Positions 1 through 8,066 of a stretch of 64,000 nt of DNA are shown here, one piece after another. The notes beneath the pieces were generated by a model. The model saw only the letters and a list, made by a program, of their open reading frames with translations, was not told the origin of the DNA and did no database searches. Origin of the DNA: Acidobacteriota bacterium (GTDB lineage: Bacteria; Acidobacteriota; Terriglobia; Bryobacterales; Bryobacteraceae); assembly GCA_018268715.1 (NCBI GenBank), contig JAFDVZ010000003.1, positions 310,001 through 374,000 of the forward strand, read 5' to 3'. Numbering within the stretch: the first letter of the stretch is position 1; each line of letters begins with the position of its first letter. Both the position numbers and the translations under genes were made by a program.

Positions 1-2
1 AC

Positions 3-2963
3 GTTCGCCGCCAGGTGGACCGCGGATCCATCCTGGTGGAGCTCATCCCCATGGAGGAGCGCAAGGAAACACAGACCGAGATCATGGCGATGACGCGCAA
101 GAAGCTCGCGAAGTATCGTGACCTCACCATCGGCGTCCAGCCGCCCGCCATCATTCAGGGCGGCGGCGCGGACCATGAGTTGATGTACTTCCTGCAGGGG
201 CCGGACCTCGCCAAACTGAACCAGTACGCCGACGTCCTGCTGACCCGGCTGAAACAGGTTCCCGGCGTTACCGACTTGGAATCGTCGTATGAAGCGGGCA
301 AGCCGGAGCTGCGCGTCCGCATCAATCGCGACAAGGCGGCCGACCTGAACGTCAACGTGGCGAGCGTCGCCACCGCGCTGCGGACCCTGGTGGGCGGCGA
401 TCAGCAGGTGACCACCTATCGCGAAGGCGACGACCGCTACGACGTGATGCTTCGCGTTGACCAGCAGTTCCGGAACTCCGCCGCTGCGCTCGACATGCTG
501 TTCGTTCCGTCGGCGACGCTCGGCAACGTGCCGATCTCCAACGTGGCCAAGCTCGAACCGGCCGATGGCCCGGTGCAGATCGAGCGTTACAACCGCCAAC
601 GTCAGATCATGATCAGCGGCAACATCGTCGCTCCGCAGTCGTTAAGCGAAGTGATCAAGATCATCGACGGGACGCTGAAGGACATGAACCTGCCGGCCGA
701 CTACCGTTCGGGCGCGGTGGGCCGCAGTAAGGAATTGGGACGCGCCGCCGCCAACTTCGGCTTCGCGCTGGTGCTGTCGCTTGTGTTCATGTACATGATT
801 CTGGCGGCGCAGTTTGAGAGCTTCATCGACCCGGTGACGATTCTCATCAGCCTGCCGTTGTCGGTGCCGTTCGCGCTGCTGTCGTTGCTGATCATGGGGT
901 CGAACTTCTCGATCGTCTACACATCGCTCGGCATCCTGGTGCTGTTCGGCATCGTGAAGAAAAACTCCATCCTGCAGGTGGATCACATCAAGAGCCTGCG
1001 CCGCGAAGGCATGCCGAGGCTGGACGCCATCATCCACGGTTGCGAGGACCGTCTGCGCCCGATCCTGATGACCACCGCCGCCTTGGTGGCCGGCATGATT
1101 CCCATGGCCGTGGGCACGGGCGCCGGTTCAGGCTCCCGCCGTACGGTGGCGATCGTCGTCATCGGCGGACAGTCGCTGTGCCTGCTGTTGACGCTGCTGG
1201 TGACGCCGGTCGCGTACTCGATCTTCGACGACATCGCCGAGCGGTTCAAGAAGCTGTTCGGGTTCCAGGCGCCTTCGCTGAAAACCGTGCGCACCACGAC
1301 GACCACCCTGCTGGTGCTGTTAGCCCTCGCACTAGCCCCCGCCGCCTTCGCTCAGAAGCCGGTGCCGGCGGCCATGGACGCTCCGGCGCGCGTGGGAGTG
1401 AGCGTAGCGGAACGGAAGTTGACGCTGAAGCAGGCGATCGAGATGGCCCTGACCAACAATCTGGACATCGAGATCGAGCGCACGAACTCAGCCACCGCTT
1501 CCCAACTGGTCCGCGCCGCCAACGGCGCATTCGACCCCATCTTCCGCTACCAGCCGGGTCTTCAATCGAATAACTCGCCGACGGCGTCGATCCTGCAAGG
1601 CGTAGGCGGCAAGCTATCGGAGAAGTACTTCACCAATAACTTCACCTTCCTGCAAAGCCTGCCCTGGCAGGGCGAGCAGTTCAGCGTAACGTTCACCAAC
1701 AGCCGCGTCAATAGCACCAACGCGTTCGCCTCGCTGAATCCGCTGTTTTCTTCGCAATTGAACATCCTGTTCACTCAACCGCTGCTACGCAACCGCCTGG
1801 TGGACCAGCAGCGATCGCAGATTCTGATCCGCCGCAAACAACTGGATATTTCCGACGTCGACTACGAAGCAAGGGTGATCGACGTGATCGCTCGCGTGGA
1901 GCAGGCCTACTGGGACGTGGTGGCGGCGCGGCAGGATGTCGAAGTAACCTCCTACGCGGTGGAGTTAGCCAAGGAGCAACACTCCCGGAACCAGCGTATG
2001 GTCGACTCCGGGACGCTCGCACCGGTCGAGTTAGCCGCCTCCCGGGCCGAGTTGGAGCGAAGGCTCGATAACTACTACGCCAGCGTAGGCGCGCTGACCG
2101 AAATCGAGAATAACCTGAAGACCCTGGTCGCGCCGGATCGTAGTGCGGAGATCTGGGGCGATCAGATTATCCCCACTGACTCGAAGACCGGCAGCGCGGC
2201 GGAGATCGACGACCTGCGCGAAGCGGTGGCGACGGCCATTCGCCAGCGCCCGGAACTGAAGTCGCTAAAACTCCGCAAGGAGTCCAACGCCATCGACCAG
2301 AAGTCGGCCGCTAACCAGGTGAAACCGCAGGTGAACGTGGTGGGCGGCTATGTCAGCTCCGGCTTGGGCGGCGCGCTGCGATCGGGCGGCGACCCGATCT
2401 CCGCCTCGCAGACGGCTCTCTATCAACGCATCAACCAACTGTCGGCGGCTCAGGGCCTGGATCCGCTCACCGGCGGAAGCTTCGGTTCGCTGCCGGCCTC
2501 GCTGGTGGGCGGATACGGCACGGCGCTCTCGGGGCTGTTTGGCGGAAATTACCAGAGCCTTCAAGTGGGCCTTTCGCTCGATTTCACGGGACGCAACCGG
2601 ACCGCCGAAGCGCAGTTGGCCACCACAGCCATCTCCGAGAAACGACTAAAACTCGAGCAGGCGCGAGCCGAGCAGTTGATCGAGGCGCAGGTGCGAAACT
2701 CCATGCAGGCGATCCGCACGGCGCGCCAGCGCATCAACGCCGCGCAGGCCAGCGAGGCCGCCGCCAAGGAGAAATTGGACAGCGAAACTCGCCTGTATCA
2801 GACCGGCGAGTCGACTAACTTCTTTGTGTTGACCCGGCAGAACGAGTATCTCGACGCGCGCCGCCGCGCCGTGGTGGCTCAACTCGATTTCAACAAGGCG
2901 ATGGCGCGTCTCGAACAGGCGCTCGGGTCGACGCTCTCCACCCACAACGTCGCCATTAAGTGA
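3..2963 (+). CDS. RND efflux pump (C-terminal half) fused in frame to a TolC-like outer-membrane factor; 5' partial
   Basis: The frame enters from the left edge, so the pump's N-terminus is missing. Codons up to about 720 encode the periplasmic porter region of an AcrB/MexB-type RND transporter. About 750-1240 encodes its last membrane helices, including the family-typical AAQFESFIDPV and GIVKKNSIL stretches. No stop follows the pump. The frame runs through KTVRTTTTTLLVLLALALAP to AFAQ, a textbook signal peptide with a cleavage site, and then about 1,500 nt of outer-membrane efflux protein (two OEP repeats, coiled-coil regions such as ARVEQAYWDVVAARQDVEV). An in-frame GTG at 1287 sits exactly where a separate OMF would start, but no clear ribosome site precedes it. 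The pump should export drugs or metabolites using proton force, with the OMF as exit duct. The membrane-fusion partner would lie left of the window. Family calls are firm; whether one polypeptide is made is inference. Confidence 0.85.
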   Translation, partial: VRRQVDRGSILVELIPMEERKETQTEIMAMTRKKLAKYRDLTIGVQPPAIIQGGGADHELMYFLQGPDLAKLNQYADVLLTRLKQVPGVTDLESSYEAGKPELRVRINRDKAADLNVNVASVATALRTLVGGDQQVTTYREGDDRYDVMLRVDQQFRNSAAALDMLFVPSATLGNVPISNVAKLEPADGPVQIERYNRQRQIMISGNIVAPQSLSEVIKIIDGTLKDMNLPADYRSGAVGRSKELGRAAANFGFALVLSLVFMYMILAAQFESFIDPVTILISLPLSVPFALLSLLIMGSNFSIVYTSLGILVLFGIVKKNSILQVDHIKSLRREGMPRLDAIIHGCEDRLRPILMTTAALVAGMIPMAVGTGAGSGSRRTVAIVVIGGQSLCLLLTLLVTPVAYSIFDDIAERFKKLFGFQAPSLKTVRTTTTTLLVLLALALAPAAFAQKPVPAAMDAPARVGVSVAERKLTLKQAIEMALTNNLDIEIERTNSATASQLVRAANGAFDPIFRYQPGLQSNNSPTASILQGVGGKLSEKYFTNNFTFLQSLPWQGEQFSVTFTNSRVNSTNAFASLNPLFSSQLNILFTQPLLRNRLVDQQRSQILIRRKQLDISDVDYEARVIDVIARVEQAYWDVVAARQDVEVTSYAVELAKEQHSRNQRMVDSGTLAPVELAASRAELERRLDNYYASVGALTEIENNLKTLVAPDRSAEIWGDQIIPTDSKTGSAAEIDDLREAVATAIRQRPELKSLKLRKESNAIDQKSAANQVKPQVNVVGGYVSSGLGGALRSGGDPISASQTALYQRINQLSAAQGLDPLTGGSFGSLPASLVGGYGTALSGLFGGNYQSLQVGLSLDFTGRNRTAEAQLATTAISEKRLKLEQARAEQLIEAQVRNSMQAIRTARQRINAAQASEAAAKEKLDSETRLYQTGESTNFFVLTRQNEYLDARRRAVVAQLDFNKAMARLEQALGSTLSTHNVAIK

Positions 2964-2999
2964 TCGCGCGGCCAGGACTGAGTCGGATACCATAGTCGT

Positions 3000-4751
3000 T
3001 TGCAGCCACAAATCACCGTCCTCGACGCGGGCGGCCAGTACTGCCACCTGATCGCCCGCAAAGTCCGCGACCTGGGTGTATACGCCGAGGTCCGCCCCAG
3101 CGACACGCCCGCCGGCGAGCTTGCCGGCCGCAAAGGCATCATCATTTCTGGCGGCCCCAGCAGCGTGTATGAGGCCGGCAGCCCGCAGATGGACCCCGCT
3201 GTATTCGCGGCTGGCGCAGGCGTGTTGGGCATCTGCTACGGCCAGCAACTGATGGCCTACCTGATGGGCGGCCACGTGCGCAAGGGCGACAAGGGCGAGT
3301 ATGGCCTCGCGAAGTTGCGCATTACGGCCGACGTCCCGCTGTTTCGCGGCATCGAAGGCGAGCAGCAGATCTGGATGAGCCATCGCGACGTCGTCGGCGA
3401 AGTTCCACCGGGCTTCGCCGTCACGGGCAGCACGTCCACCTGCGAGATCGCCGCCATGGCCGATCCATCGCGCAAGCTGTTCGCGGTGCAGTTTCACCCC
3501 GAGGTGGTCCACACGCCGAGCGGTCTCGACATCCTGCGCAACTTCCTGTTCGACGTCTGCGCTTGCGAGCGGGATTGGAACGCCGCGGGCCAGATCGAAT
3601 CGCTCGAACAGCACATCCGAGACGTGGCGGCGGGCCGTAACGTCTTCTTCTTCGTCAGCGGAGGCGTCGATTCCACGGTGGCGTACACGCTGTGCCTGCG
3701 CGCGCTCGGCCCCGAACGCGTGTACGGCGCCTATGTCGACAGCGGCCTGATGCGCGAAGGCGAAACGGAGTTCGTGCGCGGTCTATTCGAGCGTCTGGGC
3801 GCGACGCACTTCCGCGTGGAGGACGCCCGGCGCGAGTTTCTATCGGCGCTCGAAGGAGTATGCGAGCCCGAAAAGAAGCGCCACATCATCGGAGAGCAGT
3901 TCGTCCAGGTGCAGGAGCGCGTACTGCAAGGCGGCCGCTTTCTCGATGGGCAGTGGATCCTCGGACAGGGCACCATCTATCCCGACACGATCGAATCGGG
4001 TGGCACGGCGCGCGCCGATCTCATAAAGACGCACCACAATCGCGTCGCGGGCATTCAGCGGCTGATCGAATCCGGCCGCATCATTGAGCCTCTCACGCAG
4101 TTCTACAAGGACGAAGTGCGGCGCATCGGCCGCGAGTTGGGATTGCCCGAGGAGATGCTCGCGCGCCACCCGTTCCCGGGCCCGGGCCTCGCCATCCGCT
4201 GCCTCTGTTCGGACGAGGCGGCGACAGTGGAGCGCATCGCCGACGGCTGGATCCTGCCCGTTCACTCGGTGGGCGTTCAGGGCGACTCTCGCAGTTACCG
4301 TCCGGTTCTCGCGGTCGACGGGTTCCCCGAACACCCGGAGTACGTCGCGGAACTGGTGAACCGCATCTCCGTAATCAATCGCGTGGTCGCGCGCGTGGCC
4401 AGCCGCGTCGCCTTGGACGACGTCTCCGTCCGGCCCGCGGCGTTGAACGAACAGCGCCTGGCGCGATTGCGCAGGGTGGACGCGATCGTCCGCAAGGCGA
4501 CGCACGATTCGGGCTTCGATCGTCGCATCTGGCAGATGCCCGTGGTGCTGATCCCGGCAGGAACGTCCGAACATCCGGACTCTGTTGTGTTGCGGCCCAT
4601 CGACTCGGTGGACGGCATGACCGCGCAAGCCGTCGTCATGCCCTCGGATCTGCTGAAACAATTGTCGGACGACTTGTTAGCCGTGGATGGCGTCTGCGCC
4701 GTGCTGTACGACGTGACGAACAAGCCGCCCGGCACCATCGAGTGGGAGTGA
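3000..4751 (+). CDS. guaA: GMP synthase (glutamine-hydrolysing)
   Basis: Converts XMP, glutamine and ATP to GMP in the cytoplasm. The N-terminal class I amidotransferase domain (about 1-190) has the catalytic triad Cys79 (GICYGQQ), His166 and Glu168 (QFHPEV). The ATP pyrophosphatase loop SGGVDST is at 220-226. The C-terminal part carries HPFPGPGLAIR and ends in KPPGTIEWE, matching the family end. At 583 residues it is about 60 longer than the E. coli-type enzyme (about 525), mostly in the C-terminal half. The start chosen is TTG at 3000 because the domain begins at once (QITVLDAGGQYCHLIARKV) and no ATG or GTG fits. A TACCAT hexamer lies 6 nt upstream and no Shine-Dalgarno is visible. It is 36 nt after the efflux gene and is probably separately transcribed. 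Confidence 0.95.
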   Translation: MQPQITVLDAGGQYCHLIARKVRDLGVYAEVRPSDTPAGELAGRKGIIISGGPSSVYEAGSPQMDPAVFAAGAGVLGICYGQQLMAYLMGGHVRKGDKGEYGLAKLRITADVPLFRGIEGEQQIWMSHRDVVGEVPPGFAVTGSTSTCEIAAMADPSRKLFAVQFHPEVVHTPSGLDILRNFLFDVCACERDWNAAGQIESLEQHIRDVAAGRNVFFFVSGGVDSTVAYTLCLRALGPERVYGAYVDSGLMREGETEFVRGLFERLGATHFRVEDARREFLSALEGVCEPEKKRHIIGEQFVQVQERVLQGGRFLDGQWILGQGTIYPDTIESGGTARADLIKTHHNRVAGIQRLIESGRIIEPLTQFYKDEVRRIGRELGLPEEMLARHPFPGPGLAIRCLCSDEAATVERIADGWILPVHSVGVQGDSRSYRPVLAVDGFPEHPEYVAELVNRISVINRVVARVASRVALDDVSVRPAALNEQRLARLRRVDAIVRKATHDSGFDRRIWQMPVVLIPAGTSEHPDSVVLRPIDSVDGMTAQAVVMPSDLLKQLSDDLLAVDGVCAVLYDVTNKPPGTIEWE

Positions 4752-4766
4752 CCCGCGCCGCCACGA

Positions 4767-4782
4767 TACACTGTGCGGTAGA
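4767..4782 (+). promoter_or_regulatory. Possible -10 box of a short-leader promoter for the DUF6807 gene
   Basis: TACACT at 4767-4772 lies 10 nt before the ATG at 4783. This spacing would give a leader of only a few bases. I see no convincing -35 box. It is part of a recurring pattern in this window. Confidence 0.35.
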
Positions 4783-5703
4783 ATGCGACCCTCGATAATT
4801 CTCCTCACCTTGGCGGCAGTGACGTCACTGACGGCCCAGGTGCGATTCACGCCCGGCTCGGTCAACATCACGATCGACGGCAAACCCTTCACGACGTTCC
4901 ACTACGGAGCGGCGGCCAACAAGCCGTATCTGGCGCCCATCCGTTCCGCATCCGGCAAGATTGTCACGCGCGGGTTTCCGATGGAGATGATCACCGGCGA
5001 AAGCCGCGACCACCTGCATCATCGCGGGTTATGGTTCACCTACGACGACGTGAATGGCGTGAAGTTCTGGGAGAACGACCCATCCTATAAGAAGGGGCGC
5101 ATCGGAAAAGTGGTGGTGAAGGACGCGCGCTGGAAGGACGGCGCGAAACAGGGCGTCCTGACCGCGGCCATGGAGTGGCAGGACCCCGAAGGCGGCGTGC
5201 TGCTGATCGAAAACCGCGACATGACGTTTTCGGGCGACGCGAATCTGCGCGTCATCGACTTCCACATCGTGCTGACCGCCGCACAGGACGTAACCTTCGG
5301 CGACACCAAGGAAGGCGCGTTCGCCATTCGCCTGGCCGAGCCGTTCACTGAGCGGCGCGGCGGCAAGATGACCGACGCCGATGGCCGCACAGGCATGGCG
5401 AACGTGTGGGGCAAGCGTTCGAACTGGGTGGATTACACGGCGGAGTTGGATGGCGAACAACTCGGCGTGGCGATTCTGAGTTATCCCTCCAATCCCAATT
5501 CCCCGCCCTACTGGCATGCGCGCGACTATGGTCTGTTCTCACTGAATCCGTTCGGTCAGAACGCCTTCGATAAGAACGCCGAGGAACGCAAGACCCAACT
5601 CGCCAAGGGACAGAAGCTGACCTACCGCTGGCGAGTGGTGGTGCATCCGGGCGACGCCGCCGCTGTGCCGGACTTGTATAAGGCCTACACCGGCGGCAAA
5701 TAG
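4783..5703 (+). CDS. Secreted DUF6807 (PmoA-like) protein
   Basis: A 306-residue exported protein. Residues 1-19 form a signal peptide (MRPSIILLTLAAVTSLTAQ). The rest matches the DUF6807 family, named after methane oxygenase PmoA by weak similarity: it has the typical N-terminal FHYGAAANKPYLAPI, GESRDHLHHRGLWF, and a C-terminal YRWRVVVHPGD. The HLHHRG cluster and the later GLFSLNPFGQNAF are family hallmarks. Members occur mostly in Acidobacteria, Planctomycetes and Bacteroidetes beside sugar-related genes; the biochemical role is not established, and I do not infer methane oxidation. It follows guaA by 31 nt and is back to back with the 3' end of the Lrp gene (3 nt gap), so it is probably a single-gene unit. 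Confidence 0.8.
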   Translation: MRPSIILLTLAAVTSLTAQVRFTPGSVNITIDGKPFTTFHYGAAANKPYLAPIRSASGKIVTRGFPMEMITGESRDHLHHRGLWFTYDDVNGVKFWENDPSYKKGRIGKVVVKDARWKDGAKQGVLTAAMEWQDPEGGVLLIENRDMTFSGDANLRVIDFHIVLTAAQDVTFGDTKEGAFAIRLAEPFTERRGGKMTDADGRTGMANVWGKRSNWVDYTAELDGEQLGVAILSYPSNPNSPPYWHARDYGLFSLNPFGQNAFDKNAEERKTQLAKGQKLTYRWRVVVHPGDAAAVPDLYKAYTGGK

Positions 5704-5706
5704 CGC

Positions 5707-6171
5707 CTACGCCGGCGTCGGCACGAAGTTGCGGCGGTCGAGCGACGTCGACAGGATCACCGATGTCGTCGTCGGGCCGAACAATGTCAGCCGTTGAATC
5801 AACTCCTCGAGCGCGGGGACGCTCGCCACAGCCCCGCGCAGCAGGAACGATTCCGCTCCCGTCACGTGATGGCACTCCAGGATCTCCTCCATCGCCGTCA
5901 CTGCTTTCTTGAAACGCGGGTAGTCCTTGGGCGCGATCACCACCCGGAAATACACGTGCAGACCGCGCCCCAACGCCGCAAGGTCGATCTCGGCGCGGTA
6001 GGCGCGGATGACGCCCCAATCCTCCAGCCGCTTCATGCGTTCGGCGACGGCGGGCGGCGACATTCGCAGCTTCCGTCCGAGTTCGGCGAAGCTCAACCGC
6101 GCGTTCGCGCGTAACAGCCGTAGCAGGGACTGGTCGGTCTTATCCAGTCCTTCCTTCGAATCGAACCTCAT
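5707..6171 (-). CDS. Lrp/AsnC-family transcriptional regulator
   Basis: A 154-residue regulator. The N-terminal winged helix-turn-helix spans about residues 8-65 (LDKTDQSLLRLLRANARLS, FAELGRKLRMSPPAVAERM, with the usual SPPAV recognition segment). The C-terminal RAM/AsnC ligand domain follows (HVYFRVVIAP, ECHHVTGAESFLL). These proteins form octamers that sense amino acids. It is divergent from the LysE-type exporter at 6264 with 92 nt between, the classic arrangement in which an Lrp-type regulator controls its neighbouring amino-acid exporter. The control is inferred from context; the effector is unknown. Confidence 0.93.
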   Translation of the reverse strand: MRFDSKEGLDKTDQSLLRLLRANARLSFAELGRKLRMSPPAVAERMKRLEDWGVIRAYRAEIDLAALGRGLHVYFRVVIAPKDYPRFKKAVTAMEEILECHHVTGAESFLLRGAVASVPALEELIQRLTLFGPTTTSVILSTSLDRRNFVPTPA

Positions 6172-6252
6172 TCCCCGATTCTACTTTCGATTCCCGCTCC
6201 ACGCGCGACTGCGGCCTAACGATCGGTATTCTGGCGCTTCGGCGTCGCGGGT

Positions 6253-6263
6253 TATCATCGACA
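6253..6263 (+). promoter_or_regulatory. Possible -10 box of the LysE exporter gene
   Basis: TATCAT at 6253-6258 ends 5 nt before the ATG at 6264, with no Shine-Dalgarno between. It lies in the 92-nt divergent region shared with the Lrp gene, where an Lrp operator would be expected. Confidence 0.35.
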
Positions 6264-6827
6264 ATGAACTCGATTCTCCAGGGGGCGTGGCTGGGTTTCA
6301 GCATCGCGGCGCCGGTAGGCCCCATCGGTGTGCTGGTAATGAAGCGGTCGCTCGCTTCAGGCTTCCGTGCGGGCCTCGCCAGCGGAACCGGCGCGGCGCT
6401 CGCGGACCTGATCTACGGCGCGCTGGCGGTGGCGGGAGTCACGCTCGTCGCCCAGCAGGCGCGTGCGGTGGCGCTCATCGGCGGGCTGATCCTGTTCTAC
6501 CTCGCCTGGAAATCGTGGCGCGAAACACCCGCCGCGGACGCCTCGGCGCCGGCCGCGGGAGGACTCGGGCAGACGTTTCTGCTCACCCTGTCGAACCCCA
6601 TGACCATCCTCTCGTTCGCCGCGCTGGTCGCCTCGGTGGCGCCCGATTCGCCCGCCTGGTTCGTCGCGGGAGTTTTCTCGGGCTCGATGTTGTGGTGGGT
6701 GATGCTGAGCGCCGGCGCGACCTCGCTGCGCGGTCTGCTGCGCGAACGCCTGCGTGTGCTGAACCGGATCGCCGCCGTCACTCTGGCCGCCTTCGCCGCG
6801 CGCGCCCTCTGGCTCTACTTCCGATAG
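6264..6827 (+). CDS. LysE/RhtB-family amino-acid exporter
   Basis: A 187-residue inner-membrane protein with about six hydrophobic segments. It starts MNSILQGAWLGFSIAAPVGP and has the family signature G-x-A-PVGPIGVLV near residues 13-25. A second signature is LTLSNPMTILSFAALVA (about 110-126). The length is near the low end of the family (about 190-210). It likely exports an amino acid or related amine to prevent toxic build-up. The divergent Lrp/AsnC gene is the probable regulator. Substrate cannot be read from the sequence. Confidence 0.9.
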   Translation: MNSILQGAWLGFSIAAPVGPIGVLVMKRSLASGFRAGLASGTGAALADLIYGALAVAGVTLVAQQARAVALIGGLILFYLAWKSWRETPAADASAPAAGGLGQTFLLTLSNPMTILSFAALVASVAPDSPAWFVAGVFSGSMLWWVMLSAGATSLRGLLRERLRVLNRIAAVTLAAFAARALWLYFR

Positions 6828-6846
6828 GATTGCCGGGGAACTCCCA

Positions 6847-6859
6847 TATACTGTAAGTT
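6847..6859 (+). promoter_or_regulatory. Leaderless-type -10 box of larE
   Basis: TATACT at 6847-6852 is separated from ATG 6860 by 7 nt (GTAAGTT). A transcript starting the usual 6-7 nt after a -10 box would begin at the start codon. No Shine-Dalgarno is present. The 16-nt stretch is almost the same as the one before the MoxR gene (8054-8069). Confidence 0.5.
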
Positions 6860-7711
6860 ATGGCCACGCTGGTTACGCTGGACACCCGGCCCCTGGACCG
6901 TGTCGTTTTGGAGCAGAAGCAGGACGATCTGCTGAACCGACTGCGCTCGCTCGGAGAAGTGATTGTCGCCTACTCGGGCGGCACGGATTCGGCCTACCTC
7001 GCCTGGGCCGCGCATCAGGCGCTGGGCCCGCGCGCGGTGGCGATCACCGCCGATTCCGCCTCCATCCCCGAATCGCACAAGCGCGACGCCGAAGAGTTCG
7101 CCCGCCGTTTCGGTTTCCGGCACGAGTACGTCGAAACGGCCGAGTTCGAAAATCCGCTGTATGTGGCCAACAACCCGGACCGCTGCTTCCACTGCAAGGA
7201 TGAACTATTCTCGACGCTTGAGAAGATAGGCGCCGCCCGCGGCGTGAAGCACATCGTCTACGGCGTGAACGTCGACGATCTGGGCGATTACCGCCCCGGC
7301 CAGCAGGCCGCCAAACGCCACCAGGTGCTCTCGCCGCTGGTGGATGCAGGACTCACCAAGGCCGAGATCCGCGAACTGTCGCGCCTGGCCGGACTCCCCA
7401 CCTGGGACCGTCCCGCCTCGGCCTGCCTCAGCTCGCGGATCCCCTACGGCACGCCCGTCACCCCGAAGACCGTGAAGACCGTGGAGCAGGGCGAAGAAGC
7501 GATCCGCGCGCTCGGCTTCCGGCAGTTCCGCGTCCGGTTCCATGGCGAACTGGTGCGGCTCGAAATCGCCCGCGAGGAGATGCCCCGCGCCATGACCATG
7601 GAAATGGCCCAGACGCTGACCGACATCTTCAAGCCGCTCGGCTTTCATTACGTAACGCTCGACCTGGAAGGATACCGCCAAGGCTCTCTCAACTCGGTAC
7701 TGAGGAAATAG
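6860..7711 (+). CDS. larE: LarE-type ATP-dependent sacrificial sulfur transferase
   Basis: LarE adenylates its substrate and donates sulfur from its own cysteine to build the nickel-pincer nucleotide cofactor of lactate racemase and related epimerases. The N-type PP-loop motif SGGTDS is at 39-44. CFHCK (109-113) matches the conserved pair of the family. PASACLSSRIPYG places the sacrificial cysteine at Cys189, as in the single-Cys LarE type. Length 283 is normal. No larA, larB or larC is in the window, so its partners must be elsewhere or absent. Translation probably begins on a leaderless message. The next gene starts at the base after the stop codon, so the two are co-transcribed. Confidence 0.88.
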   Translation: MATLVTLDTRPLDRVVLEQKQDDLLNRLRSLGEVIVAYSGGTDSAYLAWAAHQALGPRAVAITADSASIPESHKRDAEEFARRFGFRHEYVETAEFENPLYVANNPDRCFHCKDELFSTLEKIGAARGVKHIVYGVNVDDLGDYRPGQQAAKRHQVLSPLVDAGLTKAEIRELSRLAGLPTWDRPASACLSSRIPYGTPVTPKTVKTVEQGEEAIRALGFRQFRVRFHGELVRLEIAREEMPRAMTMEMAQTLTDIFKPLGFHYVTLDLEGYRQGSLNSVLRK

Positions 7712-8032
7712 ATGCGCATCACGATCCCGCACACCAAAAGCACAGACGAAGTAAAAGGCAGTATCGACAAGGGGTTTGACGATATCTTCAAGGGACTCCC
7801 GGTGGGCCCGGTCCAGTTGGAGGACGAGGTTCGCACCTGGGCTGAGAACACCCTCAACTTCGCCTTCAACGCCAAGACGCCATTCCTCACCGTTCCCGTG
7901 AAGGGCTGGATCCTGGTGGAGGCGGCGCTGGTCACCATCGAGGTCGAGTTGCCGGCGTTCCTCAAGAACTTCATCCCCGAGGAAAAGATCTCCAACGCCG
8001 TGGAGGCGGGCGTCAAAGGGCTGCTCGCCTAG
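7712..8032 (+). CDS. Small protein resembling the polyhydroxyalkanoic acid system (PHA_gran_rgn) family
   Basis: A 106-residue soluble protein that starts directly after the larE stop. It begins MRITIPHTKSTDEVKGSID, then has LNFAFNAKTPFLTVPVKGWI and VTIEVELPAFLKNFIPEEKI. The pattern of an N-terminal H-x-K helix, alternating beta strands ending in VEVELP, and a C-terminal helix is that of the PHA_gran_rgn family (PF09650). The family was named from PHA gene clusters, but no PHA gene is nearby. The role here is unknown. An HMM match would settle the family. Confidence 0.55.
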   Translation: MRITIPHTKSTDEVKGSIDKGFDDIFKGLPVGPVQLEDEVRTWAENTLNFAFNAKTPFLTVPVKGWILVEAALVTIEVELPAFLKNFIPEEKISNAVEAGVKGLLA

Positions 8033-8053
8033 GCTGTAACCGGGCGCCTTCGG

Positions 8054-8066
8054 TATCCTGAAAGTT
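8054..8066 (+). promoter_or_regulatory. Leaderless-type -10 box of the MoxR gene
   Basis: TATCCT at 8054-8059 is 7 nt (GAAAGTT) before ATG 8067. Sequence and spacing nearly repeat the larE element: TAT(A/C)CTG(T/A)AAGTTATGG. No Shine-Dalgarno is present. Confidence 0.5.

Noticed and set aside
4783-5703. Particulate methane monooxygenase subunit A
   Set aside because: The family name PmoA is used for DUF6807, but this protein is a soluble secreted protein without membrane helices, so methane oxidation is not supported.
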